Shown one piece after another: positions 1 to 5,612 of a stretch of DNA of 5,842 nucleotides. Both the position numbers and the translations under genes were made by a program. Positions within the stretch are counted from its first letter, which is position 1; the number at the start of each line of letters is the position of its first letter. Source of the stretch: Synergistetes bacterium JGI 0000079-D21 (GTDB taxonomy: Bacteria; Synergistota; Synergistia; Synergistales; 79-D21); the NCBI GenBank assembly GCA_000402835.1, contig AQRZ01000038.1, positions 15,235 to 21,076 on the forward strand, given 5' to 3'. The notes beneath the pieces were generated by a model. That model saw nothing but the letters and a program-made list of their open reading frames with translations. It searched no databases and was not told the DNA's origin.

Positions 1-9
1 CGGATCGAC

Positions 10-19
10 TCACCTCCCC
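10..19 (-). promoter_or_regulatory. Possible ribosome binding site of a divergent gene starting left of the window
   Basis: Read on the minus strand, this stretch is GGGGAGGTGA, which contains GGAGGTGA, an exact 8-base complement of the 16S rRNA anti-Shine-Dalgarno. No ATG, GTG or TTG follows in the nine bases left before the edge, so the start codon would lie just outside, at a slightly long spacing. A leftward gene divergent from the serine dehydratase is inferred; nothing of its protein can be seen. Confidence 0.35.
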
Positions 20-69
20 TGCTCGGCGGCTCCCCGTTGCTCTGAAGAAACCGGATTGGCTGCTAGAAA

Positions 70-80
70 TTGTTTGACGA
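70..80. promoter_or_regulatory. Candidate FadR-subfamily GntR operator (TnGTnnnACnA)
   Basis: The sequence TTGTTTGACGA fits every fixed position of TnGTnnnACnA, the published consensus half-site pair for FadR-subfamily (FCD) GntR regulators. It overlaps the -35 hexamer of the dehydratase promoter (74-79), so a bound protein would block RNA polymerase. The window also encodes an FCD-type GntR protein at 1928-2617, the natural candidate to bind here. The seven fixed bases would be expected by chance about once in 16 kb. The symmetry does not extend beyond the consensus, so the site is modest. Binding is inference. Confidence 0.4.
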
Positions 81-103
81 AAGGGGCGGAAAAGGTATCT
101 AAT
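74..103 (+). promoter_or_regulatory. Sigma-70-type promoter of the serine dehydratase gene
   Basis: A -35 box TTGACG (74-79, five of six consensus bases) and a -10 box TCTAAT (98-103, five of six) are separated by 18 bp. The flank around the -10 is AT-rich compared with the rest of the window. Transcription would start near position 110, giving a leader of about 175 nt before the TTG start at 287. No better-spaced pair was seen on this strand between 1 and 286. Confidence 0.55.
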
Positions 104-133
104 ACATCATATATCTTCATTTGCCGTACGGTT

Positions 134-163
134 ATCGTAGGTCAAAAGACCGTGTGCTGTCAA
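134..163 (-). promoter_or_regulatory. Possible minus-strand promoter facing the dehydratase promoter
   Basis: On the minus strand, a perfect -35 box TTGACA (163-158) is followed after 18 bp by TACGAT (139-134, four of six consensus bases). Transcription would start near 127 and run left, out of the window, towards the putative Shine-Dalgarno at 10-19. The start would lie inside the dehydratase transcript, so the two promoters would face each other and their 5' ends would overlap by about 15-20 nt. The -10 box is weak, so this is tentative. Confidence 0.3.
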
Positions 164-272
164 CCGGTTCGTTTCGGACCGTGGCGAAGAGAACGCTGAA
201 ACCGGCTTTCTGCTTTCCCCTCGGGGACGGTCCCCTTAGAATGAACGATGCAGAGACATATCACCAGGGAAA

Positions 273-280
273 AGAGGAGG
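273..280 (+). promoter_or_regulatory. Strong ribosome binding site that fixes the TTG start at 287
   Basis: The sequence AGAGGAGG lies 6 bases before the TTG at 287-289, ideal spacing. The in-frame ATG at 248 has no Shine-Dalgarno and would add 13 basic residues (MQRHITREKRRIR) that include the translated ribosome binding site. The conserved protein starts only a few residues after the TTG. Together these favour TTG. Confidence 0.8.
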
Positions 281-286
281 ATTCGA

Positions 287-1837
287 TTGAAACGAGTGAG
301 CATCCTGAACCACGTGATTGGTCCCATCATGAGAGGGCCTTCCAGCTCTCATACGGCAGGTCCATGGAGAATCGGCCGGGTATCGAGAGACTTGCTGGGA
401 TCAAGGCCGATATCGGCTCGATTCCTGATCCATCCCTCGAGTTCGCTGTCCGTTTGCTACCACGATCAGGGTAGCGACCTTGCCCTTCTGGCAGGACTCC
501 TCGACATCCCCCTCCCCGACGAACGGTTCCCGCACCTGCTCCGGTTGGCACCGGAGATGGGGCTCGAGGCCCGCTTCGAATTGGCCCCTTTCCCGGAAGC
601 CGATCACCCCAACAGCCTTTTTTTGTTTCTCCAGGGAGAAAACGGCAAAGAGGTGTCGCTTCATGCCCGCTCGGTCGGCGGAGGATCCATCGAAATCGCG
701 TCCGTCGACGGGCACCCGGTTATGATCCGCGGGGACCGGCACGAACTCCTCGTTGAAACCGGGATGGAAACTCCTGTCGATTCCCTGCTCGCTCTTCTTC
801 AGAGCTGGGATCCCTCCGCTAGGCAAGCTGTCGGGGCCTCTTCCCGCCTTTTCCACGCCTCCGCCTGCGAAGAACCGGGTGAACCCCTTTTGAAAAGCCT
901 CTACTGTCTTTCCGGGAATGCGATCATCCGGCAATCCAGGCCGGTGATGCCCCCCCTGAAAGGAGCCGAACTCTTCCAGGATACACCCGGCTTGCTTCAA
1001 CTGGCCGAGCAAAACGGATGGTCCCTTGGGAAGGCTGCTCTTGCCAATGAAGAAGCCCTGCTTGGGGTTCCCCGACAAGAACTCTCCAGAGAAATGGAAC
1101 TCCGGCTAGACGTCATGCTCAATGCAGTCGAATCAGGCCTTTCCCTGACCGGCGGAATGAAACTCCTGCGTCCGGTGGCGTCTTCGATCCTGGCTGCCGA
1201 ATCGAAAGGACACCTTTTCTTAGGCGGACCGCACCTGAGGGCCGCGGCAAGGGCAATGGCAGCGATGCATGTCAATGGAGCCGGTGGAGTCGTTTGTGCG
1301 GCACCCACAGGGGGATCGGCAGGTGTCCTGCCCGGGATCCTTTCAACCCTTATCCTGGATTTCGGCCTTTCGAAGGAAAAAGCCCTCGACGCCCTCTGGG
1401 CGGCTGGAGCGATCGGACAGGCGCTGGACAGGCTGAGCACTTTTGCCGCAGAAGTTTGCGGCTGCCAGGTGGAAATCGGTGCGGCAGGAGCCATGGGGGC
1501 CGCTGCAGTCATCGAAGCAGCCGGCGGAACTGCCCGCCAGGCCTGCGACGCAGCTGCCACCGTTTTCCAGAACATCATGGGGTCGGTCTGCGACCTTGTG
1601 CAAGGGATCGTCGAGGTCCCCTGCCACAGCAGGAACGCAGCTCTCGCTTCCATGGCCTTCCTTTGTGCAGACATGGTTCTCGGTGGTTACGAGAACCCCG
1701 TTCCCCTGGATGAGACCCTTGTCGCCGTCGACAGTGTCGGAAGGATGCTCCCCGAGGAATTGCGCTGCACCGCACGGGGAGGCCTTGCCCTTTGCCCCTC
1801 CGCCAGAGCCATGCGTCGCCTGGACATCCAGGAATGA
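287..1837 (+). CDS. sdaA: L-serine dehydratase, iron-sulfur-dependent, fused beta-alpha chain
   Basis: The enzyme deaminates L-serine to pyruvate and ammonia in the cytoplasm using an oxygen-labile [4Fe-4S] cluster. From the TTG start it has 516 residues. The beta domain (about 1-158) shows GPSSSHTAG (17-25), HDQGSD (59-64), HPN (107-109) and GGGSIEI (131-137). A linker of about 70 residues shows no recognisable ACT domain. The alpha domain (about 227-516) has AAPTGGSAG (338-346), and cluster cysteines C393 in GCQ, C435 and C446 in VPC. The 42 and 11 residue spacing equals that recalled for Legionella C343/C385/C396. It lacks the C-terminal cysteine that supplies the fourth ligand in Legionella-type enzymes, ending RLDIQE; C494 and C503 lie nearby. 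The usual CDP after the second cysteine is CDL. Many anaerobes split this enzyme into two subunits. The family is secure; serine preference is inferred from the family. Confidence 0.92.
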   Translation: MKRVSILNHVIGPIMRGPSSSHTAGPWRIGRVSRDLLGSRPISARFLIHPSSSLSVCYHDQGSDLALLAGLLDIPLPDERFPHLLRLAPEMGLEARFELAPFPEADHPNSLFLFLQGENGKEVSLHARSVGGGSIEIASVDGHPVMIRGDRHELLVETGMETPVDSLLALLQSWDPSARQAVGASSRLFHASACEEPGEPLLKSLYCLSGNAIIRQSRPVMPPLKGAELFQDTPGLLQLAEQNGWSLGKAALANEEALLGVPRQELSREMELRLDVMLNAVESGLSLTGGMKLLRPVASSILAAESKGHLFLGGPHLRAAARAMAAMHVNGAGGVVCAAPTGGSAGVLPGILSTLILDFGLSKEKALDALWAAGAIGQALDRLSTFAAEVCGCQVEIGAAGAMGAAAVIEAAGGTARQACDAAATVFQNIMGSVCDLVQGIVEVPCHSRNAALASMAFLCADMVLGGYENPVPLDETLVAVDSVGRMLPEELRCTARGGLALCPSARAMRRLDIQE

Positions 1838-1841
1838 CTCC

Positions 1842-1891
1842 AACGGGCGGCACTCCCCCGATTGGCCGAGGGGTGCCGCCCGTTCCTCTTT
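1842..1891 (+). terminator. Rho-independent terminator of sdaA, possibly two-way
   Basis: A 15-bp stem forms between 1842-1856 (AACGGGCGGCAC and onwards) and 1870-1884, with one G-U pair and a 13-base loop. It begins four bases after the sdaA stop. The plus-strand tail CCTCTTTG is only moderately U-rich. On the minus strand the stem is followed by TTGGAGTCATT, a poor tail, so stopping the leftward gntR transcript here is possible but less convincing. No other hairpin with a T-run lies between the two converging genes. Confidence 0.7.
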
Positions 1892-1927
1892 GAAGCAACG
1901 ATATCGATCGATGCCGGGGGCAAGGGC

Positions 1928-2617
1928 TCAGCGCTCTGCGGTTTGTGCAGCCAGGCCGAAGTAATATTTGCGGATGTACCGTTCCTGGACCGCGAAAGAC
2001 CAGTGGACGTCCCGGATATATTCTGCCGCGCCCTTGAAATCTCCCTTTGCGAGCAAGTCGATGATCCGGTCATGTTCCCCGGTCGATTCGACTTCCCATT
2101 CCTTCAGGAACCCCTTGCTCCGCGGAAATTCGTAGAGCCTTTCCTTCAGAATTCGAACGGTCCTCAGGAGATCCGTATTTTCGGACAACTCGAGGTAGGC
2201 GTTGTGAAAATCCAGGTTCCTCGAGTAAAACCGCTCAAAGTCGTTCTGCTGGAGGGCGTTTTTCATCTCCTCGTTAAACTGACGCATGGCGTCAACGTCC
2301 TTTTTCCTGAACTTTGCCGCCACCTCCACCAGAACCGCCCCTTCGAGCCCCCCCAAAATCTGGTAGATGTTTCGGATTTTTTCCAGCGTGAGGGTATTGA
2401 CTTTCACCCCGCGCCTGGGATAGATCGTCACGAACCCTTCCGCCTCGAGCTGGAAGAGTGCATCTCTCAAGGGTGTCTTGCTGATTCCCATCTCGGCGCT
2501 GATGGCGTTCAGGTTCAGAAAAGCCCCATGTTCCAGCTTTCCTTCGTTGAGCTGGATCTTGAGATATTCGTAAACCTGCTCTCGCAAGGATTTCAGGTTG
2601 AAAAAACCCTCTTCCAT
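1928..2617 (-). CDS. GntR-family transcriptional regulator, FadR/FCD subfamily
   Basis: A 229-residue cytoplasmic DNA-binding protein of usual family length. Residues 7-75 form the winged helix-turn-helix, with the recognition region ISAEMGISKTPLRDALFQLE (39-58) and the wing GFVTIYPRRGVKV (61-73). Residues 80-220 form the all-helical FCD ligand domain. Its probable metal site is N134, H138, H182 and H205, from NLDFH, STGEH and the last helix; the first position, Asp in many relatives, is Asn here. FCD proteins usually sense small carboxylic acids or amino-acid catabolites, but the ligand cannot be read from sequence. The gene follows mutS2 by 17 bp with its own strong ribosome binding site, so it is probably the last gene of that operon. 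It converges on sdaA, whose promoter carries a matching operator consensus at 70-80, so control of serine degradation is the best guess. Confidence 0.9.
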   Translation of the reverse strand: MEEGFFNLKSLREQVYEYLKIQLNEGKLEHGAFLNLNAISAEMGISKTPLRDALFQLEAEGFVTIYPRRGVKVNTLTLEKIRNIYQILGGLEGAVLVEVAAKFRKKDVDAMRQFNEEMKNALQQNDFERFYSRNLDFHNAYLELSENTDLLRTVRILKERLYEFPRSKGFLKEWEVESTGEHDRIIDLLAKGDFKGAAEYIRDVHWSFAVQERYIRKYYFGLAAQTAER

Positions 2618-2623
2618 AAAGGC

Positions 2624-2632
2624 TCCTCCTCC
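2624..2632 (-). promoter_or_regulatory. Ribosome binding site of gntR in the mutS2-gntR gap
   Basis: On the minus strand GGAGGAGGA sits 6 bases before the ATG at 2617-2615 and begins three bases after the mutS2 TAG stop (2637-2635). The strong site suggests gntR is translated efficiently on its own and does not rely on coupling to mutS2. An ATG directly after the mutS2 stop (2634-2632) is in another frame and is not the start. Confidence 0.75.
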
Positions 2633-2634
2633 AT

Positions 2635-4992
2635 CTACCTTGAAAACGTCACGATCGTGACACCGTAACCGCCTTCCCCATGTTCTCCCAAACGGTATTC
2701 CCGCACATATGAAAGAGATTTCAGGAGTTCCTGGACCGCCTTCCGCAAGGTTCCCGTGCCCCTGCCATGAATGACGGCGACCTGATCGTAACCCGCGCGG
2801 TAGGCCTGGTCGAGATACCGTTCCACCTCCGGCAGGGCTTCATCCACCGTCATCCCGCGGATCATGATCGATCCCGGCACTCCTGCAGGGCGGATGGTCT
2901 TCACGGAGATTTCCGGCTGAACCCGGGGCATCGCATCCCCCGTTTTTCTCAGCCTGTTCAGGGGGACCTCAAGGCGGAAAGAACCCGCGACGAGGGTGGC
3001 CTTTTCCCCGGAAACGCTTTCAACGATCCCTTTCACGGGAGAATCCACCATCTGGACTGCGTCTCCCGGCTGAAGTCGAATCCCCTCTGCCTTCACGGAT
3101 CGTTTTTCGATCCGCTTTTCCTCCCTGCTTTCAGCTGCCTGGCGAATCCTTTCCAGGTTCCGTCTCTTGGCATTGACCGCCTGGTGGGCCGCAGAAACCG
3201 TCGTAGACTTCTCAAGGCTCTTCAGGAGTTCCCGGGCCGCCTGCTCGGCTTCCTTCACGATCTTTTCCGCTCTCCTGTCCGCCTCCTTCAATCGGTCCTC
3301 CTTCGTCGCCTCGAACCGGGAAATCTTGCTTTCAAAGGATTGCCGGATCTCGGCAAGCCGCACTCGTTCTTCGGTCACATTTCGGGCTTCGGCTTCCAGT
3401 GCGGCTCGTTTTTCCTGAAGCTGGCCTATCAACTCTTCCGCTGAAACATCCTCTCCCCGCAGGTTGGCCCTTGCCCGCTCGATCACCCCGGTCGGCATTC
3501 CCAGCCTTTCCGCTATGAGCAGGGCGTTGCTTTTCCCGGGAATCCCCATGAGAAGAGAAAAAGTCGGTTTTAGGGAGACCGGGTCGAATTCCATGCTGGC
3601 CGTTTCCACTCCCGGGGTCGTGAGGGCATAGGTCTTGATGGGATTATGGTGCGTCGTGGCCAGGACCAGTACCCCTTTCTCCCTGAAAGCCTCGAGCAGG
3701 GCAATCCCCAGGGCCGCTCCCTCCTGGGGGTCCGTGCCGGATCCAAGCTCGTCGAGAAGGACAAGGGATCCGGGCCCCGCCTCCTCCAGGATCGAAACGA
3801 TGTTCTTAACGTGGGCGCTGAAGGTCGACAGGTTTTGTTCGATGCTCTGCTCGTCTCCCACATCCACGTATACGGAATCGATTTCCCCCACGACCGACCC
3901 TTCCCTGGCCATAATGGGCAAGCCCATCCAGCAAAGGACAACGGCAACCCCTACGGTCTTCAGCGCAACCGTCTTTCCTCCCGTGTTCGGCCCTGTCACC
4001 ACCAGGATGTTGAAGTCGTCTCCACAGGCAACGTCGATGGGGATCGCCTTTTCTCCTAGTAGCGGATGCACGAGTCCGCAAAAGCGGAACCCTGGGGAAA
4101 GGGAACGTTCCGGCAAGTGCCATCCGCCCCTTTCGACCAGTTCCGCTTCCGCGCAAAGCAAATCCAGGGCGCCAAGGGCCGACTCCGCTTCGGCAACCGC
4201 CGTTTCTCTTTCCAGGATCTTCAGGGTCATCTTGCGCAGGATTCGAAAGACTTCTTCCCGTTCTTCCTCCTGGGCGGTCGCAAGCCTGTTGTTCAGGGCT
4301 GCCAGCCTGTACGGTTCGAGGTAGAATGAATTCCCTGAACTGCTCCGGTCCATGACAATTCCGGGATAGGTGGACACGTGTTCGGCTCTGACCAGAACGA
4401 CGAATCGACCGTTCCTGAGGCTAAGGACCCGATCCTGCAGCATGTTCGAAGTTGCCGGGTCGTTTAGAAGGGCCTGGCCTGTCTTTCTCGTTGTTCCCTT
4501 CAGGGCATTGATCCGGCTCCGTATTTCTTTCAGTTCCGGTGAAGCGTGATCGTAAAGGCATCCCTCCTCATCCAGAACACCGAGAAGAGTGAGTTCCGGG
4601 GAAAAATCCCGCAGCCTCCGCCCAATCTGCTCCAGTTCGGGGAAACGCTCCTGGACGCGACGGATTTCGTTCCTGACCGCCATCGCAAGGGCAATGAGGT
4701 TTCGGACGTGGACAAGATCCTCCCCCGACATCATCGCGCTGGCCTTGGCCTCTTGCATGAGGATAGAAACGGGAACGACCCGGGAATCCCAAGGGAAGTC
4801 TCCTTCGATTTCCCTGTACCGCAGTACGTCACGAAGGAGCGCCTGGCGTGATTCCAGCTGCGTTCTATCCCGCGCCGGGGAAAGGTTGTACAGGGTTTCG
4901 ATTCCCAGTTCGCTTCGACAGCGCCTTCCGATGATGTCGAGGATCTTTCGAAGCTCGAGTGCGTTCTCCGTAAAGCGGCAGAGAGGCTTCAT
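2635..4992 (-). CDS. mutS2: MutS2 family ATPase with KOW-like and Smr domains
   Basis: A 785-residue MutS2 protein, normal length. MutS2 lacks the mismatch-binding domain of MutS; it was described as an anti-recombination factor and, in Bacillus subtilis, as a sensor that splits collided ribosomes (RqcU). Residues 1-310 are the lever/clamp region. The ATPase shows Walker A GPNTGGKT (334-341), STFSAH (389-394), Walker B LVLLDELGSGTDP (410-422) and TTHH (446-449). A charged coiled coil spans about 515-635. A KOW-like beta segment follows (about 637-685, LQPGDAV then KGIVESV). The Smr domain (about 705-785) keeps HGRGTGTLR (742-750), but the usual LDLR motif reads IMIR (709-712), losing its Asp. 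The ATG overlaps the cvpA stop by 4 bp (ATGA), which implies translational coupling; no strong ribosome binding site precedes it. Identity is firm; DNA versus ribosome role in this organism is open. Confidence 0.96.
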   Translation of the reverse strand: MKPLCRFTENALELRKILDIIGRRCRSELGIETLYNLSPARDRTQLESRQALLRDVLRYREIEGDFPWDSRVVPVSILMQEAKASAMMSGEDLVHVRNLIALAMAVRNEIRRVQERFPELEQIGRRLRDFSPELTLLGVLDEEGCLYDHASPELKEIRSRINALKGTTRKTGQALLNDPATSNMLQDRVLSLRNGRFVVLVRAEHVSTYPGIVMDRSSSGNSFYLEPYRLAALNNRLATAQEEEREEVFRILRKMTLKILERETAVAEAESALGALDLLCAEAELVERGGWHLPERSLSPGFRFCGLVHPLLGEKAIPIDVACGDDFNILVVTGPNTGGKTVALKTVGVAVVLCWMGLPIMAREGSVVGEIDSVYVDVGDEQSIEQNLSTFSAHVKNIVSILEEAGPGSLVLLDELGSGTDPQEGAALGIALLEAFREKGVLVLATTHHNPIKTYALTTPGVETASMEFDPVSLKPTFSLLMGIPGKSNALLIAERLGMPTGVIERARANLRGEDVSAEELIGQLQEKRAALEAEARNVTEERVRLAEIRQSFESKISRFEATKEDRLKEADRRAEKIVKEAEQAARELLKSLEKSTTVSAAHQAVNAKRRNLERIRQAAESREEKRIEKRSVKAEGIRLQPGDAVQMVDSPVKGIVESVSGEKATLVAGSFRLEVPLNRLRKTGDAMPRVQPEISVKTIRPAGVPGSIMIRGMTVDEALPEVERYLDQAYRAGYDQVAVIHGRGTGTLRKAVQELLKSLSYVREYRLGEHGEGGYGVTIVTFSR

Positions 4993-5531
4993 TGTCTCGG
5001 CTCACCCGAAAAGGAGGAAGCCCCCTGCAGATCCAGGACTTTCCACTCGGCCAGGATTCTTTCCGTCTCCGGCCAAACCTGGGAGGCCGTTTTCAGCAGA
5101 AAGCTTTCCGACACCCATTTCGGCTGAACTCCGTTGAAAAGCAGATGAGACGAGCCGAAAAGGAAAAGGACCAGGATGGTCGCTTTCGCCCCTCCCGCGA
5201 GCGCCCCCAAAGCCCTGTCCAGCCCTCCCAGTCGGACTGCTTTCAACCCCTTCCGGGTCAACCGGCAGACCCAGGCTGCGGCCAGGTTGCAGGCCGTAAA
5301 CAGGAGAACGCCGCACAGGAGGACCAGGAACCCCTCGGATATCCGAGGGGTCCAGCCCTGTTCGAGGAAAAAGCGGGCTAGGGCGACGCTCCATTTGAAA
5401 GAGATCAACAGTCCAGCCAGGATCCCTAACAGGGAAAAAATTTCCCCGGAGAACCCGATCCAGAACCCTTTCCCGATCCAGTAAACGGAAATCGCCCCTA
5501 AGACCATGTCTGCCGCGGAAATCTGTCCCAT
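4989..5531 (-). CDS. cvpA: CvpA family membrane protein
   Basis: A 180-residue inner-membrane protein with about four hydrophobic segments (roughly 6-20, 30-45, 66-88 and 112-132) and a polar C-terminal tail. Family features are the N-terminal AADMVLGAISVYWIGKGFWI stretch (6-25) and, before the last membrane segment, a GGLDRALGALAGG stretch (102-114). CvpA was named for colicin V production in Escherichia coli; its molecular role is not settled, with links to envelope stress. I chose the ATG at 5531 because AAGGGA lies 6 bases upstream and the conserved part begins at once. A TTG at 5558 in the same frame would add nine basic residues and lacks a Shine-Dalgarno. The stop overlaps the mutS2 start by 4 bp. 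The gene contains a perfect 22-bp palindrome at codons 61-67. Confidence 0.85.
   Translation of the reverse strand: MGQISAADMVLGAISVYWIGKGFWIGFSGEIFSLLGILAGLLISFKWSVALARFFLEQGWTPRISEGFLVLLCGVLLFTACNLAAAWVCRLTRKGLKAVRLGGLDRALGALAGGAKATILVLFLFGSSHLLFNGVQPKWVSESFLLKTASQVWPETERILAEWKVLDLQGASSFSGEPRQ
5330..5351. repeat. Perfect 22-bp palindrome inside cvpA
   Basis: The half-site ACCCCTCGGAT is followed directly by its exact reverse complement. As RNA it can form a 9-bp GC-rich stem with an AUAU loop; as DNA it is a two-fold symmetric site. It encodes residues T61-G67 of CvpA without disturbing the reading frame. No T-run follows on either strand, so it is not a standard terminator. Confidence 0.8.
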
Positions 5532-5537
5532 TGAAAA

Positions 5538-5543
5538 TCCCTT
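5538..5543 (-). promoter_or_regulatory. Ribosome binding site choosing the cvpA ATG at 5531
   Basis: On the minus strand AAGGGA stands 6 bases before ATG 5531-5529. No comparable purine run precedes the alternative TTG at 5558-5556 at useful spacing. The site is of moderate strength. Confidence 0.5.
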
Positions 5544-5612
5544 CGCTTTTTCTTTCAAACATTCATTTGCTACTTCTGAACCTCGTCTTCCCTTGCCGCC
5601 AAGACCTGTTTC

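Larger units (their letters stand above)
110..286 (+). other. Structured 5' leader of the serine dehydratase mRNA
   Basis: The leader of about 175 nt can form several local hairpins. GGTC/GACC pairs with an AAAA loop (140-151). A 7-bp stem CGGTTCG/CGGACCG has a UUU loop and one G-U pair (165-181). GGGGA/TCCCC pairs with a CGG loop (223-235). The GGGG at 223-226 could instead pair with CCCC at 217-220, so two folds compete. I see no T-box, glycine-riboswitch or other known riboswitch core and no oligo-U tract of an attenuator. Whether the leader regulates anything is unknown. Confidence 0.3.

Noticed and set aside
3..77. Possible C-terminal tail of a rightward protein ending in KKPDWLLEIV at a TGA (75-77)
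   Set aside because: Only 24 residues are visible with no family signature, and the stop falls inside the promoter -35 box. The minus-strand Shine-Dalgarno at 10-19 argues for a leftward gene instead.
406..417. 12-bp palindrome GCCGATATCGGC in sdaA
   Set aside because: One or two palindromes of this length are expected by chance in a window this size.
121..474. TTG-initiated frame of 117 codons upstream of and overlapping sdaA
   Set aside because: There is no Shine-Dalgarno before position 121, and it runs out of frame through the conserved dehydratase N-terminus. A leader peptide role is not supported.
401..1078. Minus-strand open frame of 225 codons inside sdaA
   Set aside because: It is antisense to conserved dehydratase motifs, has low-complexity composition and shows no recognisable domain.
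1862..2668. Plus-strand open frame of 268 codons opposite gntR
   Set aside because: It runs exactly antisense to a clear GntR protein with full domain motifs, resembles no family I know, and has no ribosome binding site. High GC codon use explains the open antisense frame.
3635..4324. Plus-strand open frame of 229 codons opposite mutS2
   Set aside because: It is rich in Ser, Arg and Pro, as is typical of an antisense shadow, and lies opposite the Walker motifs of MutS2.
5002..5562. Second minus-strand frame of 186 codons overlapping cvpA, starting at an ATG
   Set aside because: It lacks membrane segments and family features and is rich in Arg and Gly. The other frame gives a convincing CvpA.
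5559..5612. Search for a terminator, small gene or promoter between pheT and cvpA
   Set aside because: Only a 4-bp stem (5592-5603) without a T-run was seen, and no small frame with a ribosome binding site.
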